A stretch of DNA of 64,000 bases, from IMG/VR virus record IMGVR_UViG_3300025161_000007, positions 1 through 64,000 of that record, one strand, 5' to 3'. Positions within the stretch are counted from its first letter, which is position 1; every line of letters begins with the position of its first letter. Position numbers and translations under genes: made by a program. Below, piece by piece: positions 5,235 through 13,819 of the stretch. The notes under the pieces are model-generated. The model ran no database searches. It saw nothing but the letters and a program-made list of their open reading frames with translations, and was not told where the DNA came from. This stretch comes from a virus.

Positions 5235-7484
5235 ATGGCGCTTGCAATCCCGATCTTTGGCCATAAGGCGCTCAAGCATATCACGTACAGAAATACTATG
5301 CTTGAGTGCGTCCACCCAGAGGAAGCGAAGGAGCTCATCATTCTCAAGACGGATGATGAGTTTCCCGAAGAGTTCAGGGGGAAACCCGCGTCGTTCATCA
5401 GCGCCAATGTCAAGTCGGGCTGCGCATTCTATGGCCCGGACGTCGCGCAGAGATACGGCAAGGTGGCAGAGGATGCCATCTATTGCGGCACCCTCCTGTC
5501 GTCTCTGCGCTTCCGGCCCGTTAAGAGGACCATCCGCGTCCTTGTGGTCAAGGATGGCGAGCGTGGCACTGGCGACTGCCACGGTATCGTCTCGCCACAG
5601 TTATTGGAGGCCCTCCGCCAGGAGGATCAGGCCACTCAAGAGGCGAGGATGTTGTCCAGTGGTCGTGGCCTGCGTGTACCCAAGTCGCAGGTCGCGCAGT
5701 TCAGAATGGTGGTGCCTAATCAGCATCTGGTGAAGGGCACCATCCGAGAGGGGAAGACCGGCGACTTCGATCTCATCCTCCCACTCTCCGCCTTTAAGGG
5801 CAATAAGCCCAATGAGGGGGAGAACGAGTGGGAAGCCTGGATCGGAGTCAGAGAGTGGGCTTCCCCCCGCAAGTATCGGATGGGATACCAGGTCTGGCAG
5901 TATATCCCATTCGATGTGCTCAGCAAGGATATTGATCCAGTCGAGGATGCCGCCTATCTCCTCAATCAGTGGGATCGCAAAGACATCCTGGAGCATCTTG
6001 GCATCGAGGACCCAGAGATGCCACCCAGAGATGTCTTCTTCGAAATCCTCCTGGCCAGTGACAAGACGGGGGTATCCTTACTGCACCCTGTCATTGCCAA
6101 AAAGGTCGCGCAGGCGTACCGGAACAGATGGCGCGACCTGGCTCTGAATGCTGGCCAGTATGGGATCGGGTTAATGGGTGTCCCTGACGACTCCCTGCCC
6201 TTAGGGGTCGTCGCGGCACCTGATATTCATGCCCTGGAAGTGATCTGCACCAGATATCCTCTCAGGGGGCCACAGGATGTGCGCGTCTTCAAGAACGCGC
6301 ACAAGGGAGCCTTTAAGGTCCCTCATGGCTGTGTCGCCATGAGCCATGCCACAGCCTTATTGCTGGCAGGCGATTTCGATGGCGACATCTTTGTCTTGCG
6401 TGACGCAGACGATCTCCCCCACGTCACGCAGTTCTTGAAGGGAAGGGAGCTTCCCCCTGACATCGTCAAGGAGAAGAAGCGGTTGAAGACACCCTGGAGT
6501 GAACGTACAAAGGTCTTCAACCGCGCCCGGACGATGTCAGCCATGATTGCTCCCATCGCCAACAGCATCACTAAAGCAGTGACCGTTGGACGATGGGACA
6601 TCGTCTATCAACTGGGCCAGCAACTCCAGATCGCCGTCGATGGCATCAAGTATGATGGCGAACTGGATGAGGCCCTGGTCAATAAGCTCATGGGAGAGTT
6701 GGACCAGGTAGACTGGCTGGTCCAGGCCAAAGACAAGGCCGTGTTCTCCATGAAGGCCCCCACGGAGAGCCAATCGGAAGGCACCATCGCCAGGATTTGG
6801 TCCCTCGTTGCCCAGGAGTTCACCCCCGTTGAGGAGCGGGCAGTGGACTGGGAGGAGTGGCGAGGATTGGTGCCTGCACCCTCCAGGTCCCTCTATGATC
6901 CGCAGTCGAAGCGGGTCAATGGGGGGAAGATCATCAAATGCCAGGCCAATGGGGTCAAGCCTGGCGATATTGTGGATGATCACGGTTGCCCTTCTCGGAA
7001 AGGGCACGTGGTCAGAGAGGTGCGCAAGGGGGAGATCCTTGTCGGCGGGGTCATCGACAAGGGACCTGCGCACTTCATGGCCTGGAAGCTCTTCCTCGGC
7101 CCTATTGCCACAGCTATGAAGGCCGAGGGGGAAGAGCGGGATGAGGCCATCGCCGAGATCTGCCAGAATCTGCGGCGATGGGCGGAGGGAGAATCGCTCA
7201 TTCGCGGCGATGAGGTATTGCCTGGATTAACTCAGAACCGCGAGGAGTGGTTCAAGGCGTTCTGGCACATCGGGATCGATCACCGGTCCACAGTGTGCTT
7301 CGTCGCCTTTCCCGATCTTTGCATCAAGGCCTTCGCTGACCTCGAACCAGAGGCAGCCACAAAGGCTGGTATTCGGTGTAAAGGCGGAAAGGTGGTATCA
7401 TGGGCGGCAGCCCAGCCACTCATCGACTCGCTGCCACCAGAGCGCCGCGCCAGGGCGCTCCAGGCCATGCGGCAGTTCGCGTGA
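5235..7484 (+). CDS. Single-chain double-psi beta-barrel RNA polymerase
   Basis: The key motif is GDFDGDIF, with Asp 380, 382 and 384. It matches the metal-binding DxDGD of two-barrel RNA polymerases (beta' subunits, YonO of phage SPbeta, crAss-like phage polymerases, QDE-1 type RNA-dependent polymerases). About 50 residues upstream, TRYPLRGPQDVRVF resembles the RNP...PGDVRV block of QDE-1-like enzymes. At 749 residues it is much smaller than a beta plus beta' pair, so both barrels are probably in this one chain. The start at 5235 follows GGGAGTG; ATG 5223 has no site. It probably transcribes phage genes, perhaps with the sigma-like part of the tape measure. Template choice (DNA or RNA) cannot be told from sequence. 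Confidence 0.8.
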   Translation: MALAIPIFGHKALKHITYRNTMLECVHPEEAKELIILKTDDEFPEEFRGKPASFISANVKSGCAFYGPDVAQRYGKVAEDAIYCGTLLSSLRFRPVKRTIRVLVVKDGERGTGDCHGIVSPQLLEALRQEDQATQEARMLSSGRGLRVPKSQVAQFRMVVPNQHLVKGTIREGKTGDFDLILPLSAFKGNKPNEGENEWEAWIGVREWASPRKYRMGYQVWQYIPFDVLSKDIDPVEDAAYLLNQWDRKDILEHLGIEDPEMPPRDVFFEILLASDKTGVSLLHPVIAKKVAQAYRNRWRDLALNAGQYGIGLMGVPDDSLPLGVVAAPDIHALEVICTRYPLRGPQDVRVFKNAHKGAFKVPHGCVAMSHATALLLAGDFDGDIFVLRDADDLPHVTQFLKGRELPPDIVKEKKRLKTPWSERTKVFNRARTMSAMIAPIANSITKAVTVGRWDIVYQLGQQLQIAVDGIKYDGELDEALVNKLMGELDQVDWLVQAKDKAVFSMKAPTESQSEGTIARIWSLVAQEFTPVEERAVDWEEWRGLVPAPSRSLYDPQSKRVNGGKIIKCQANGVKPGDIVDDHGCPSRKGHVVREVRKGEILVGGVIDKGPAHFMAWKLFLGPIATAMKAEGEERDEAIAEICQNLRRWAEGESLIRGDEVLPGLTQNREEWFKAFWHIGIDHRSTVCFVAFPDLCIKAFADLEPEAATKAGIRCKGGKVVSWAAAQPLIDSLPPERRARALQAMRQFA

Positions 7485-7510
7485 TTCCTGATGGGAATCA
7501 AGGAGACAAA

Positions 7511-8020
7511 ATGATCGGCCTTGATGTTGACGGAACCCTACTCGACTATGCCTACTCCCAACAGGGAGAGGTGAACCGACAACTCATCGAGTCCATCAAG
7601 GGACCGATTGCTCTCATCTCCAATCAGGGAGGTATCTCCCTGGGAGTTGAGGGCAAGGTCCGTGAGGATGGACGCCCTTACCCCACTCCGCAGGTGTTCG
7701 CCACCCGCTTTGCCACACTCATGGCAGAGCTAGGCAAGGTGGGCATTGAGGTCGCTTGTGTGCGGGTGTGTGTCTATCACCCACGGGCAAGCACCGAGGC
7801 CATTAAGAAGGCCAGGGAGGAGGTCCTCTCCATCATCAAGGGGTACTGCCGTGATGCAAAGGTATTCACGACCATCGCGGCGCGTAAACCAGCGCCGTAT
7901 ATGCTTCGCGAATCAAGGGTAAGTGCATACTACGGCGACGGTGACGAGGATGAACAGGCCGCCCAGGCAGCCGGAGTCGAGTTCATCCGCGTCGACCGGC
8001 TCATGGGCAGCCAGGCGTAA
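7511..8020 (+). CDS. HAD-family phosphatase
   Basis: The protein (169 residues) opens with GLDVDGTLL, the HAD motif I with nucleophile Asp 5 and Asp 7. ISNQGG fits motif II, the Lys of RKPAP motif III, and YYGDGDEDEQAA motif IV. Small HAD enzymes of this shape remove phosphate from small molecules or from DNA 3' ends (polynucleotide kinase-phosphatase type). No kinase domain is fused. The start follows AAGGAGACAAA, 26 bases after the polymerase gene, so it is in the same operon. The substrate is not predictable. Confidence 0.8.
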   Translation: MIGLDVDGTLLDYAYSQQGEVNRQLIESIKGPIALISNQGGISLGVEGKVREDGRPYPTPQVFATRFATLMAELGKVGIEVACVRVCVYHPRASTEAIKKAREEVLSIIKGYCRDAKVFTTIAARKPAPYMLRESRVSAYYGDGDEDEQAAQAAGVEFIRVDRLMGSQA

Positions 8021-8065
8021 GAAGAGGCAGAAGATAATCTCAAGCTAAAGCAAGGAGAGGAACAC

Positions 8066-8440
8066 ATGATCACAGTCAAGACAGAGTTCTTCTGGGACTA
8101 CAATCTGAAGGAACGGAAAGCCGGGCCAAACTGGAGGGTGATCGTATCCCTCCCAGTCGATGAGACCTGCTACATCTCTCCAGAGCTCACCTGCAATGCA
8201 ACACTGGCAGGCGAGAAGCTAGACCCCTGGTGGGGATACTACGATGACACAACCAACACCAGGACAATCTATATTAACGGTCGCGTCTGCGAGACCTATG
8301 ATGAAGCCTACCAGAAGGCGATGGAGCAGATCAGAAGGATCACAGAGGAGATCGGCAATATTGCCCCTGTGCGTGCCAAAGCAGGCGCAAAACCAGTAGA
8401 TTTTATCCAGTCATTCGATATCAAGGAGGTGCAGCAATGA
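8066..8440 (+). CDS. Unknown 124-residue protein, paralogue of the 9312 gene
   Basis: I do not recognise the family. The core (VIVSLP, then AGEKLDPWW, then a YDEAYQKAMEQI helix) can be lined up with the 9312-9692 protein (VVVTLP, AGESLSEEW, STWEEAKAAAEVV). The two look like diverged copies of a small beta-then-helix domain. The start follows AAGGAGAGGAACAC. Its stop overlaps the next start by 4 bases (ATGA), so the two are translationally coupled. Confidence 0.75.
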   Translation: MITVKTEFFWDYNLKERKAGPNWRVIVSLPVDETCYISPELTCNATLAGEKLDPWWGYYDDTTNTRTIYINGRVCETYDEAYQKAMEQIRRITEEIGNIAPVRAKAGAKPVDFIQSFDIKEVQQ

Positions 8441-8886
8441 AGGCTATCGTTATTGGTCGGCATAGCGGCCAGATTCCAGGGATCGAGATCGTTGACACCC
8501 TGCCCATCACGTTCCCAGCACATTCCGAGGAATGCGCCAGCGTGCTCGTGGAACTGATCGCGCGCTGCTATCAAGAGCAGTGCGCATTGCTCTTCCAGGC
8601 CATACCTGGGCAACTGGCGGTGGCCCTGGCCAAAGTCGAGAAGGATGTACCCGTGGGCGTCATCGTCTCCAAGCCTGGCGAGCGACCGGCTGGCAAGACG
8701 ATGACCGTCTACAGCCAGGAAGCCGTCGATGCTGCCAAATTCGCCAACCCAAATGCCAGAGTCACCCGCGTTCAGCAAGAGGCCAGGGACGACAAAGTTG
8801 GCGACAACGTGTGGATGGCGGAAGCGTGGGAGATTACCGTTGACCCGCCCATGAAGTTCGAGTTCTCCCACATCGAGTGGTTCTAG
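8437..8886 (+). CDS. Unknown Rossmann-like protein, 149 residues
   Basis: The protein starts KAIVIGRHSGQIPG with alternating strands and helices, then has an AIPGQLAVAL segment and a VGVIVSKPG strand. This suggests a Rossmann-like alpha/beta domain. I do not recognise the family and see no catalytic motif. It begins inside the stop of the previous gene (ATGA overlap) and its operon ends at the terminator at 8910. Confidence 0.75.
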   Translation: MKAIVIGRHSGQIPGIEIVDTLPITFPAHSEECASVLVELIARCYQEQCALLFQAIPGQLAVALAKVEKDVPVGVIVSKPGERPAGKTMTVYSQEAVDAAKFANPNARVTRVQQEARDDKVGDNVWMAEAWEITVDPPMKFEFSHIEWF

Positions 8887-8909
8887 ACATGCCATAGGTG
8901 AAATGCCTT

Positions 8910-8952
8910 GCAGTCTGCGGAGTATTTGCTCCGCAGGCTGCTCTCTTTTTTG
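8910..8952 (+). terminator. Intrinsic terminator of the RNA polymerase operon
   Basis: A 13-bp stem with one G-U pair (8910-8922 with 8929-8941) and a 6-base loop is followed by TCTCTTTTTT. It ends the unit that carries ssb, the polymerase, HAD and two unknown genes. Confidence 0.85.
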
Positions 8953-9083
8953 TCGGTACGCGGTCCGGAGTCACATTGCCGACCCCAGGCCGCGCTTCCA
9001 GGCCCTTATAGGGCCATTTTGAGGAGTCCCCCTACCGGTGGGTAGGAACGATGGAGACCAGATTACTGAGAAAGGAGTAGACG

Positions 9084-9302
9084 ATGAGAGCCCGTCTTGT
9101 TTTCCTGGCAATTCTACTGTCCATTCTGACAGTAGTTTCGCCTGACACTGCCGTCGATGCTGGCGTCCGGCCACCGCGCTATAGCGGCGGCTACTGCTGC
9201 TCAGCCTTCCTGGATGATTTCCGCCCACCTCGATGGTGGAATGGGAAGGTCGTCCAGACGCGGATCCCTAAGTTCTGTCGCCACACCTGTGGTCGGCGCT
9301 GA
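9084..9302 (+). CDS. Small secreted Cys-containing protein, 72 residues
   Basis: Residues 1-23 form a typical signal sequence: two Arg, then a hydrophobic LVFLAILLSILTVV core. The remainder has a GGYCC pair and two more Cys near the C-terminus, enough for two disulfides or a metal site. It would be exported or anchored. The start follows GAAAGGAGTAGACG. I do not recognise it. Exported phage peptides can affect host surface or lysis, but nothing here shows which. Confidence 0.6.
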   Translation: MRARLVFLAILLSILTVVSPDTAVDAGVRPPRYSGGYCCSAFLDDFRPPRWWNGKVVQTRIPKFCRHTCGRR

Positions 9303-9311
9303 GGAGGAGAG

Positions 9312-9692
9312 ATGGAGCCAGTCAGGATCGATGTCTCCTTCCACGAGGCCAATGGCCTCTGCAGCTATCAGGTGGTGGTCACGCTCCCTAAGGGCAGTAA
9401 CCCGGTTGACTTCGCTGGGTCGGAGATCGTCGTGGCTGGAGAGAGCCTGTCGGAGGAGTGGAAGGAGATCGACGGCTATCCACGACGTATCCTCAATGAT
9501 CCATTCGGCTACTCCACATGGGAGGAGGCAAAGGCCGCTGCCGAGGTGGTCATAGCCTGTGTGAAGGCAGACCTGGCCGCAGCGTATCTGGAGTATGTCT
9601 ATGACCACGCGGAGGAGCGTGGCGACAAGCCATCTGGATGGCACGAGTACGTGAGATTGCCAATGGGAGATAAAGACGAACATCAAGATTGA
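9312..9692 (+). CDS. Unknown 126-residue protein, paralogue of the 8066 gene
   Basis: The protein starts 10 bases after the 9302 stop, behind GAGGAGGAG. Its beta-then-helix core lines up with the 8066 protein. A longer acidic, helical C-terminus (about residues 80-126) sets it apart. The function is unknown. Confidence 0.7.
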   Translation: MEPVRIDVSFHEANGLCSYQVVVTLPKGSNPVDFAGSEIVVAGESLSEEWKEIDGYPRRILNDPFGYSTWEEAKAAAEVVIACVKADLAAAYLEYVYDHAEERGDKPSGWHEYVRLPMGDKDEHQD

Positions 9693-9723
9693 CCATCTCC
9701 CCCAATTGCAGAAGGAGGCCTGT

Positions 9724-10587
9724 ATGTGGGTGCTTACTCGCGTCAATAAGGACTTCACCACCAGGATGGGGTTTCAATACCCCAACCAGGTAGGGGAAAT
9801 CGTGGAGATGTCCCAGTCCCATTCAGGGTTGGAGACCGGCCTGCGTGGCCTGCCTAATGGCCAGGGATCACTCTATTGGCTGGATGACCTCGACGGTCCC
9901 TTCCTGGTCGTCGAAACGTTGGATGAGCCGAAGGAGATCTCTCAGGGCATCGTCGAGTTCAAGCGCGGGATCATCCGCTATATCGGGGATGCAGAGGGAG
10001 CAGCCAGCTTTCTCCATAAAGCTGGGCTGCGCGGTGTAGTGTACGATCACTGCTACGAAGCCGATGCCGAGGTGGGGAATCACGGGATCGCGGTCTCGCC
10101 TCATGGCAATGCACGTGGGGGAGAGAACTCCAATGCATTCGCGGTCCGTGGAGATGCAACCGTCGAGAGTGGGATCGCGGTCTCGCCCAAATGGAGGGCT
10201 GCTGTCAAGCGCTCCGGCATTGCTGTCGGTTACAGGGCAGATACAACCTTCGGGGTCTCTGTCACCACGAGCGGGTCCGCGGTATCAGTAATGGGAGATG
10301 CGGTTGCCGCAGACAATGGCTACGCAAGCACAGAGTGTGGTGTGGCCGTTGCCAACCGCGGATTTGCCAATACCTCCAGGGGTGTCGCCATCGGATCCGA
10401 GGTGATGGTTGGGCCAGGCGGGTTAGGCATCATCCGCGAGCCAGGCTATATGGCCTACGGGGAAGAGGGGGCAATGATCATCTTCCATGCTGGCCACATT
10501 ACCAGAGTATTCGAGGTCGGCAAGGATATGCTTCCCCGCACGTGGTACCGCTTTGACGAGAAGGGAGGACCAGTCCATGATCGATAA
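9724..10587 (+). CDS. Beta-solenoid repeat protein, 287 residues
   Basis: The N-terminal 90 residues include a GFQY...VGEIVEM segment seen in phage proteins with short Ala-rich repeats (DUF7666-like, low certainty). Residues about 120-225 carry near-regular turns such as SGIAVSPKW, SGIAVGYRA, CGVAVANRG and RGVAIGSEV. This is the pattern of a left-handed beta-roll like YadA heads. The C-terminus is a compact non-repeat cap. The start is 9724 behind AAGGAGG; ATG 9706 lies upstream of that site. It overlaps the radC-like start by 11 bases. Its role is unknown. Confidence 0.7.
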   Translation: MWVLTRVNKDFTTRMGFQYPNQVGEIVEMSQSHSGLETGLRGLPNGQGSLYWLDDLDGPFLVVETLDEPKEISQGIVEFKRGIIRYIGDAEGAASFLHKAGLRGVVYDHCYEADAEVGNHGIAVSPHGNARGGENSNAFAVRGDATVESGIAVSPKWRAAVKRSGIAVGYRADTTFGVSVTTSGSAVSVMGDAVAADNGYASTECGVAVANRGFANTSRGVAIGSEVMVGPGGLGIIREPGYMAYGEEGAMIIFHAGHITRVFEVGKDMLPRTWYRFDEKGGPVHDR

Positions 10588-11113
10588 GATGAAGCTGGCA
10601 TCGGCGATCGCTGAGGTCGGACTCTCAGATACGAAGTATCTCGCCAGTGTTGCCGGGTTGCACTATACGGAACGCGAGAAGGTCGAGCAGATCATTGACG
10701 CGATGCGCATGGCCGATGCCATAAAGCTGGATCGGCCGCAGATCAGGGCACCACAACATGCCTTCAACCTGATCTGGCCCATGGCCATCGGCCTGGAGAA
10801 TGAAGTATTGTGGGTGATCACCCTCAACACGCGCAATCGAGTATTGAAGGTCACGGACCTCTATAAGGGGACCGTGAATATGTCCAACCTCCGCTACGCG
10901 GAGCTCTTCCGTGATGCGGTCCGCCTCAATGGGGAAGCCATCATCATAGCGCACAACCACCCCTCTGGAGACCCCAGCCCGTCACCGGAGGATGTCAATG
11001 TCTTCCGCAGAGCAAAGGAAGCGGGGAAGATCCTGGATATCGACGTGCTGGACAGTATCATCATCGGTGGTAACCGCTATGTGAGCTTAGCGGAGCGAGG
11101 CTTAGGAGGGTAA
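10577..11113 (+). CDS. radC: RadC-like JAB metalloprotease-fold protein
   Basis: The protein (178 residues) has the JAB motif AHNHPSGDPSPS, with His 126, His 128 and Asp 132 as zinc ligands. The C-terminal block LDSIIIGG is typical of RadC. RadC-type proteins are common in phages and mobile elements and are linked to DNA repair or restriction evasion, though no activity is firmly shown. The usual N-terminal helix-hairpin-helix part is short here. The start follows GGGAGGACCAGTCC and overlaps the previous gene. Confidence 0.9.
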   Translation: MIDKMKLASAIAEVGLSDTKYLASVAGLHYTEREKVEQIIDAMRMADAIKLDRPQIRAPQHAFNLIWPMAIGLENEVLWVITLNTRNRVLKVTDLYKGTVNMSNLRYAELFRDAVRLNGEAIIIAHNHPSGDPSPSPEDVNVFRRAKEAGKILDIDVLDSIIIGGNRYVSLAERGLGG

Positions 11114-11114
11114 C

Positions 11115-11498
11115 ATGTACGATCTTGCAGCTGAATACCATGCCCACCTGGATCGCCTGGATGGTGTGTCAACTCCACGCACCATTCGGGGAGTGAAGTT
11201 GACAGACGTGATCATCGGCAAGCGAAATCCAGATGGGAGCACCACGATCCTGCTGGGAAACCGTGAGCTCCATCCCTCCTTGAAGCACAGCTACGACTTC
11301 GAGTGGGGGTATGGGGGCTCCGGGCCTGCGGAGACCGCCTGGGTCATCCTCAGTGCGGTTTTCGATAAGGATACCGCCGATGATCTCTATCAGCACTTCA
11401 AGTGGGAGATCGTTGCTGGCCTGCCTCGTCAGGGGTGGGCCATGACCGTTCAGGAAGTCATGGATTGGGTGCGCGAGAAGATCGCACTGCCAGTCTAG
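11115..11498 (+). CDS. DUF6166-like phage protein, 127 residues
   Basis: The central block FEWGYGGSGPAETAWVIL, followed by a helix ending in an FKWEIVAGLP segment, matches what I remember of the phage family DUF6166 (moderate certainty). Its function is not known. It begins 2 bases after the radC-like stop with a GGAGGG site inside the end of that gene, so the two are coupled. Confidence 0.75.
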   Translation: MYDLAAEYHAHLDRLDGVSTPRTIRGVKLTDVIIGKRNPDGSTTILLGNRELHPSLKHSYDFEWGYGGSGPAETAWVILSAVFDKDTADDLYQHFKWEIVAGLPRQGWAMTVQEVMDWVREKIALPV

Positions 11499-11509
11499 AG
11501 GAGGAAGAC

Positions 11510-12406
11510 ATGTTGCACATCATGGCGTCACACGGCCAGGCTCTGCTCAACCAGGAAGATCGCGAGCGGGAGAGGCAGATCGAGGCTCGGAACAGGCAAG
11601 TCCAGGAGAAGATCAATGAGGCCAAGTGCGAGTTCGCCAGGCTACTCGGCGAGGCCTGGGGCGAGCTAGAGCCCTATATTGTCTGGGAGTGGGGAACCCC
11701 ATCGGGCGTCAAGGTGGAGTGCCACCACCCAGACTTCGGCAAGCTCACCCTCTTAAAAGAGGGGAGCATGTGCTACATCGGCTCACGAGAGACCAGCTAC
11801 AGCTACAAGGCCTTAGGCACCAATGAGGTTGATAAGCTACTGGCCATTGCCTACAATGCGCAGTCCGTGCGCAAGCAGAAGTGGCAGGCTCTCATGGAGA
11901 AGGCGAAGCAGGCCATCGCCATTGCCAGGCAGAACAAGGCGACTCTGACTGTCTACCAGGATGCTTGTCGGGCATACTGCATCAAGATGATGGATGCTTA
12001 CTGGTCGCCCTGGAAGGCCTACCTGATCGAGTACAACGCGGGGGATCACACGGACTTCGTAATGTCGCTCGATCCCCCCACGGAGCAGCCCATCAGGGCA
12101 ATTAAGGACAACGGCAAGATCACGAAGATGTATCTTGGCCAGTACATCACCGCTTCGGAGAACCCGTTCGATGTTCGCCCAGGTATCTACGGGGCGGAGC
12201 CATATCACCAGAGCTTCACGGTAGGCGGGTTTGTGATCAATGTTCCCCCTATGGTCACCTTCCAACACGATAACCCACCGCAGCGCGGGGAGGTCCTCCA
12301 GGCTGAGGACCACGAGACTGAGGGGATGGTGCGCTACCTGGCTGAGGTGGAGTATGACATCAGCCCTGAGGAGTTGCTAACCCGCATGGGGTACGAGGAG
12401 CCGTGA
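11510..12406 (+). CDS. Unknown 298-residue protein with N-terminal coiled coil
   Basis: The first 45 residues (Glu, Arg, Gln-rich with heptad spacing) form a likely coiled coil, and a second helical stretch lies around 115-150. The C-terminal half is beta-rich. The start at 11510 follows GAGGAGGAAGAC; the frame stays open upstream inside the previous gene but without a site. I do not recognise the family. The stop overlaps the next start (TGATG). Confidence 0.75.
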   Translation: MLHIMASHGQALLNQEDRERERQIEARNRQVQEKINEAKCEFARLLGEAWGELEPYIVWEWGTPSGVKVECHHPDFGKLTLLKEGSMCYIGSRETSYSYKALGTNEVDKLLAIAYNAQSVRKQKWQALMEKAKQAIAIARQNKATLTVYQDACRAYCIKMMDAYWSPWKAYLIEYNAGDHTDFVMSLDPPTEQPIRAIKDNGKITKMYLGQYITASENPFDVRPGIYGAEPYHQSFTVGGFVINVPPMVTFQHDNPPQRGEVLQAEDHETEGMVRYLAEVEYDISPEELLTRMGYEEP

Positions 12407-12771
12407 TGGACGCCTACATGGTCATGAACGGGAAGATCGAAAGGGGAATCCCCCACGGATACGCCTACGGCATAGACCGCACGTACAGGGCTACCTACCT
12501 GGGTACACGTCCCATCATCTGGATCGACGATGCGGTCAGCGCCAATGGGTACATCCTCAGCGTGCCAGGCGATGGCGTGATCGTCATGATCACCAACGTG
12601 CGGCAGAACACCCCAGACCGCTATGTCTACACTTACGAGTCAGACGGCTGGGGTCTCTGGAACATGATCGTGAAGCTTGGGGAGTGTGAGGAGATACGCT
12701 GGCAGGGAAGCGACGGCCAGTGGTATCTCCTCACAGTGAAGGATGGGGTTCCCCTGGTGTCTCCGCAATAA
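12406..12771 (+). CDS. Unknown beta-rich protein, 121 residues
   Basis: The start is in the TGATG junction with the 11510 gene; a GTG three bases earlier is also possible. The protein has many aromatic residues, as in WQGSDGQWYLL, and looks like a small beta-barrel. It is the last gene of this + strand run. Its 3' end overlaps the convergent minus-strand gene by 41 bases. Confidence 0.7.
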   Translation: MDAYMVMNGKIERGIPHGYAYGIDRTYRATYLGTRPIIWIDDAVSANGYILSVPGDGVIVMITNVRQNTPDRYVYTYESDGWGLWNMIVKLGECEEIRWQGSDGQWYLLTVKDGVPLVSPQ

Positions 12772-13348
12772 GCTCTTCATCAATGCTTTGCGAGTCATGG
12801 GTAGCCGGCAGCGCAGGGAGTTCCTCCTTCGCCCTGCGCTCCGGCAACACACTGTAGAGCGCATCGACGTAGTCGCGGTCAACGCCCTTCAGTTGCACCA
12901 CATCTCCCTCCAGGATGTTGACCGTGACATTGGAAGCCTGCTTGAGGAAGTTCTTGAGGGTCTCTTCCTCCGACATCTCCATATCGTTGTTGACGCCGGT
13001 GATGCGGTAGACCATCTCTACTGCCCACTTGCGTATGGACCAGGGAGCATTGGGGTCCGTCAACGCTTCTGAGAGGGTGCGGTTGGCTACGGGGAGGAGA
13101 TCTACGATCCAGTGCAGGGTGGTCTTGCGACGGGGATCAGCCGCCATCTCCTTGATGGCTTCCTTCATGGCATCCTCGTACTCCTTCGTCCTGGTGATCT
13201 TCCTCACCCTGGATTCGGGGATGCCAAGCTCCTCAGAGATCTCCTTATAGGTCTTCTGGGCGAGCACAAGGGTAACCACACGATTGATCAACCCCAACTC
13301 GACGATGGTCGCCATCGGCGCGTTGGGGGTAGCACGCAACTTCGGCAT
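12731..13348 (-). CDS. Helix-turn-helix DNA-binding protein, possible small terminase
   Basis: The protein (205 residues) has a helix-turn-helix at about residues 33-57 (KEISEELGIPESRVRKIT), then a helical domain and an acidic C-terminal tail. This resembles phage helix-turn-helix proteins of the phBC6A51 type and some small terminase subunits that bind packaging sites. I chose ATG 13348 because AGGAG lies 9 bases away; TTG 13357 and ATG 13354 are too close to it. It sits alone on the minus strand, about 44 kb from the large terminase, with its own promoter. A transcription regulator is therefore equally likely. Confidence 0.65.
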   Translation of the reverse strand: MPKLRATPNAPMATIVELGLINRVVTLVLAQKTYKEISEELGIPESRVRKITRTKEYEDAMKEAIKEMAADPRRKTTLHWIVDLLPVANRTLSEALTDPNAPWSIRKWAVEMVYRITGVNNDMEMSEEETLKNFLKQASNVTVNILEGDVVQLKGVDRDYVDALYSVLPERRAKEELPALPATHDSQSIDEELIAETPGEPHPSL

Positions 13349-13371
13349 AGACATCAACTCCTATCTCTGTA

Positions 13372-13382
13372 AGTATACCACA
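13372..13382 (-). promoter_or_regulatory. Extended -10 promoter for the 12731-13348 gene
   Basis: On the minus strand TGTGGTATACT (13382-13372) matches the TGTGG-TATA pattern seen at 4714 and 19311. No good -35 box lies 16-17 bases upstream, so it would depend on the extended -10. Confidence 0.4.
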
Positions 13383-13395
13383 AGGGGGGGAGAAC

Positions 13396-13602
13396 ATGCT
13401 GTATCATATCGGACTGATCCGTGAGGGCGAGAAGGTGATTGTCCAGGCGCGCCGCAACATCGACCTCCTGGATGAGGAGCTATGGAGGTATCTTGGGGTG
13501 AGAGACATCACAAAGGAGTACCTCAGGGCAAGCCGGAAGGCGCTATTGGATGCGATCAACCAGAAGTATGGCGCCCAGTTCCAGCGCATTCAGATCGACT
13601 GA
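13396..13602 (+). CDS. Unknown 68-residue protein
   Basis: The protein starts behind AAGGGGGGGAG and is a short beta-hairpin followed by two helices (Leu-Asp-Glu-Glu, then Ala-Ser-Arg-Lys). I do not recognise it. It starts a new + strand run of small genes that ends at 15746 and diverges from the minus-strand helix-turn-helix gene. Confidence 0.65.
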   Translation: MLYHIGLIREGEKVIVQARRNIDLLDEELWRYLGVRDITKEYLRASRKALLDAINQKYGAQFQRIQID

Positions 13603-13613
13603 AAAGGTTGGCC

Positions 13614-13745
13614 ATGAAGGTTGGGAACACCTGCGTAGAGTTCTACGAGGATGGTGTGCGTATGCGTGGGTATGTCAGGAAGGATTTCACGCTGTATCCC
13701 GCTCCAGTAAGAAAGGGGAAGCGGCCTGTTTCGGACAGTCTTTGA
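13614..13745 (+). CDS. Unknown 43-residue protein
   Basis: ATG 13614 follows AAGGTTGG. The product has a short amphipathic beta start (VGNTCVEFYEDGVRMRGYV) and a basic tail. Its first line resembles the 65-residue protein at 1876 (VWKDGARVEVYV), a small beta motif, but the likeness is weak. Between its stop and the next gene (13746-13819) I see no gene. Confidence 0.45.
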   Translation: MKVGNTCVEFYEDGVRMRGYVRKDFTLYPAPVRKGKRPVSDSL

Positions 13746-13819
13746 GAAGGATGAACAGGTGCACTTGATCAGGGATCTTGCGCGCTACTTCGACAACATC
13801 CGTGAAAAGGAGGTGTATA

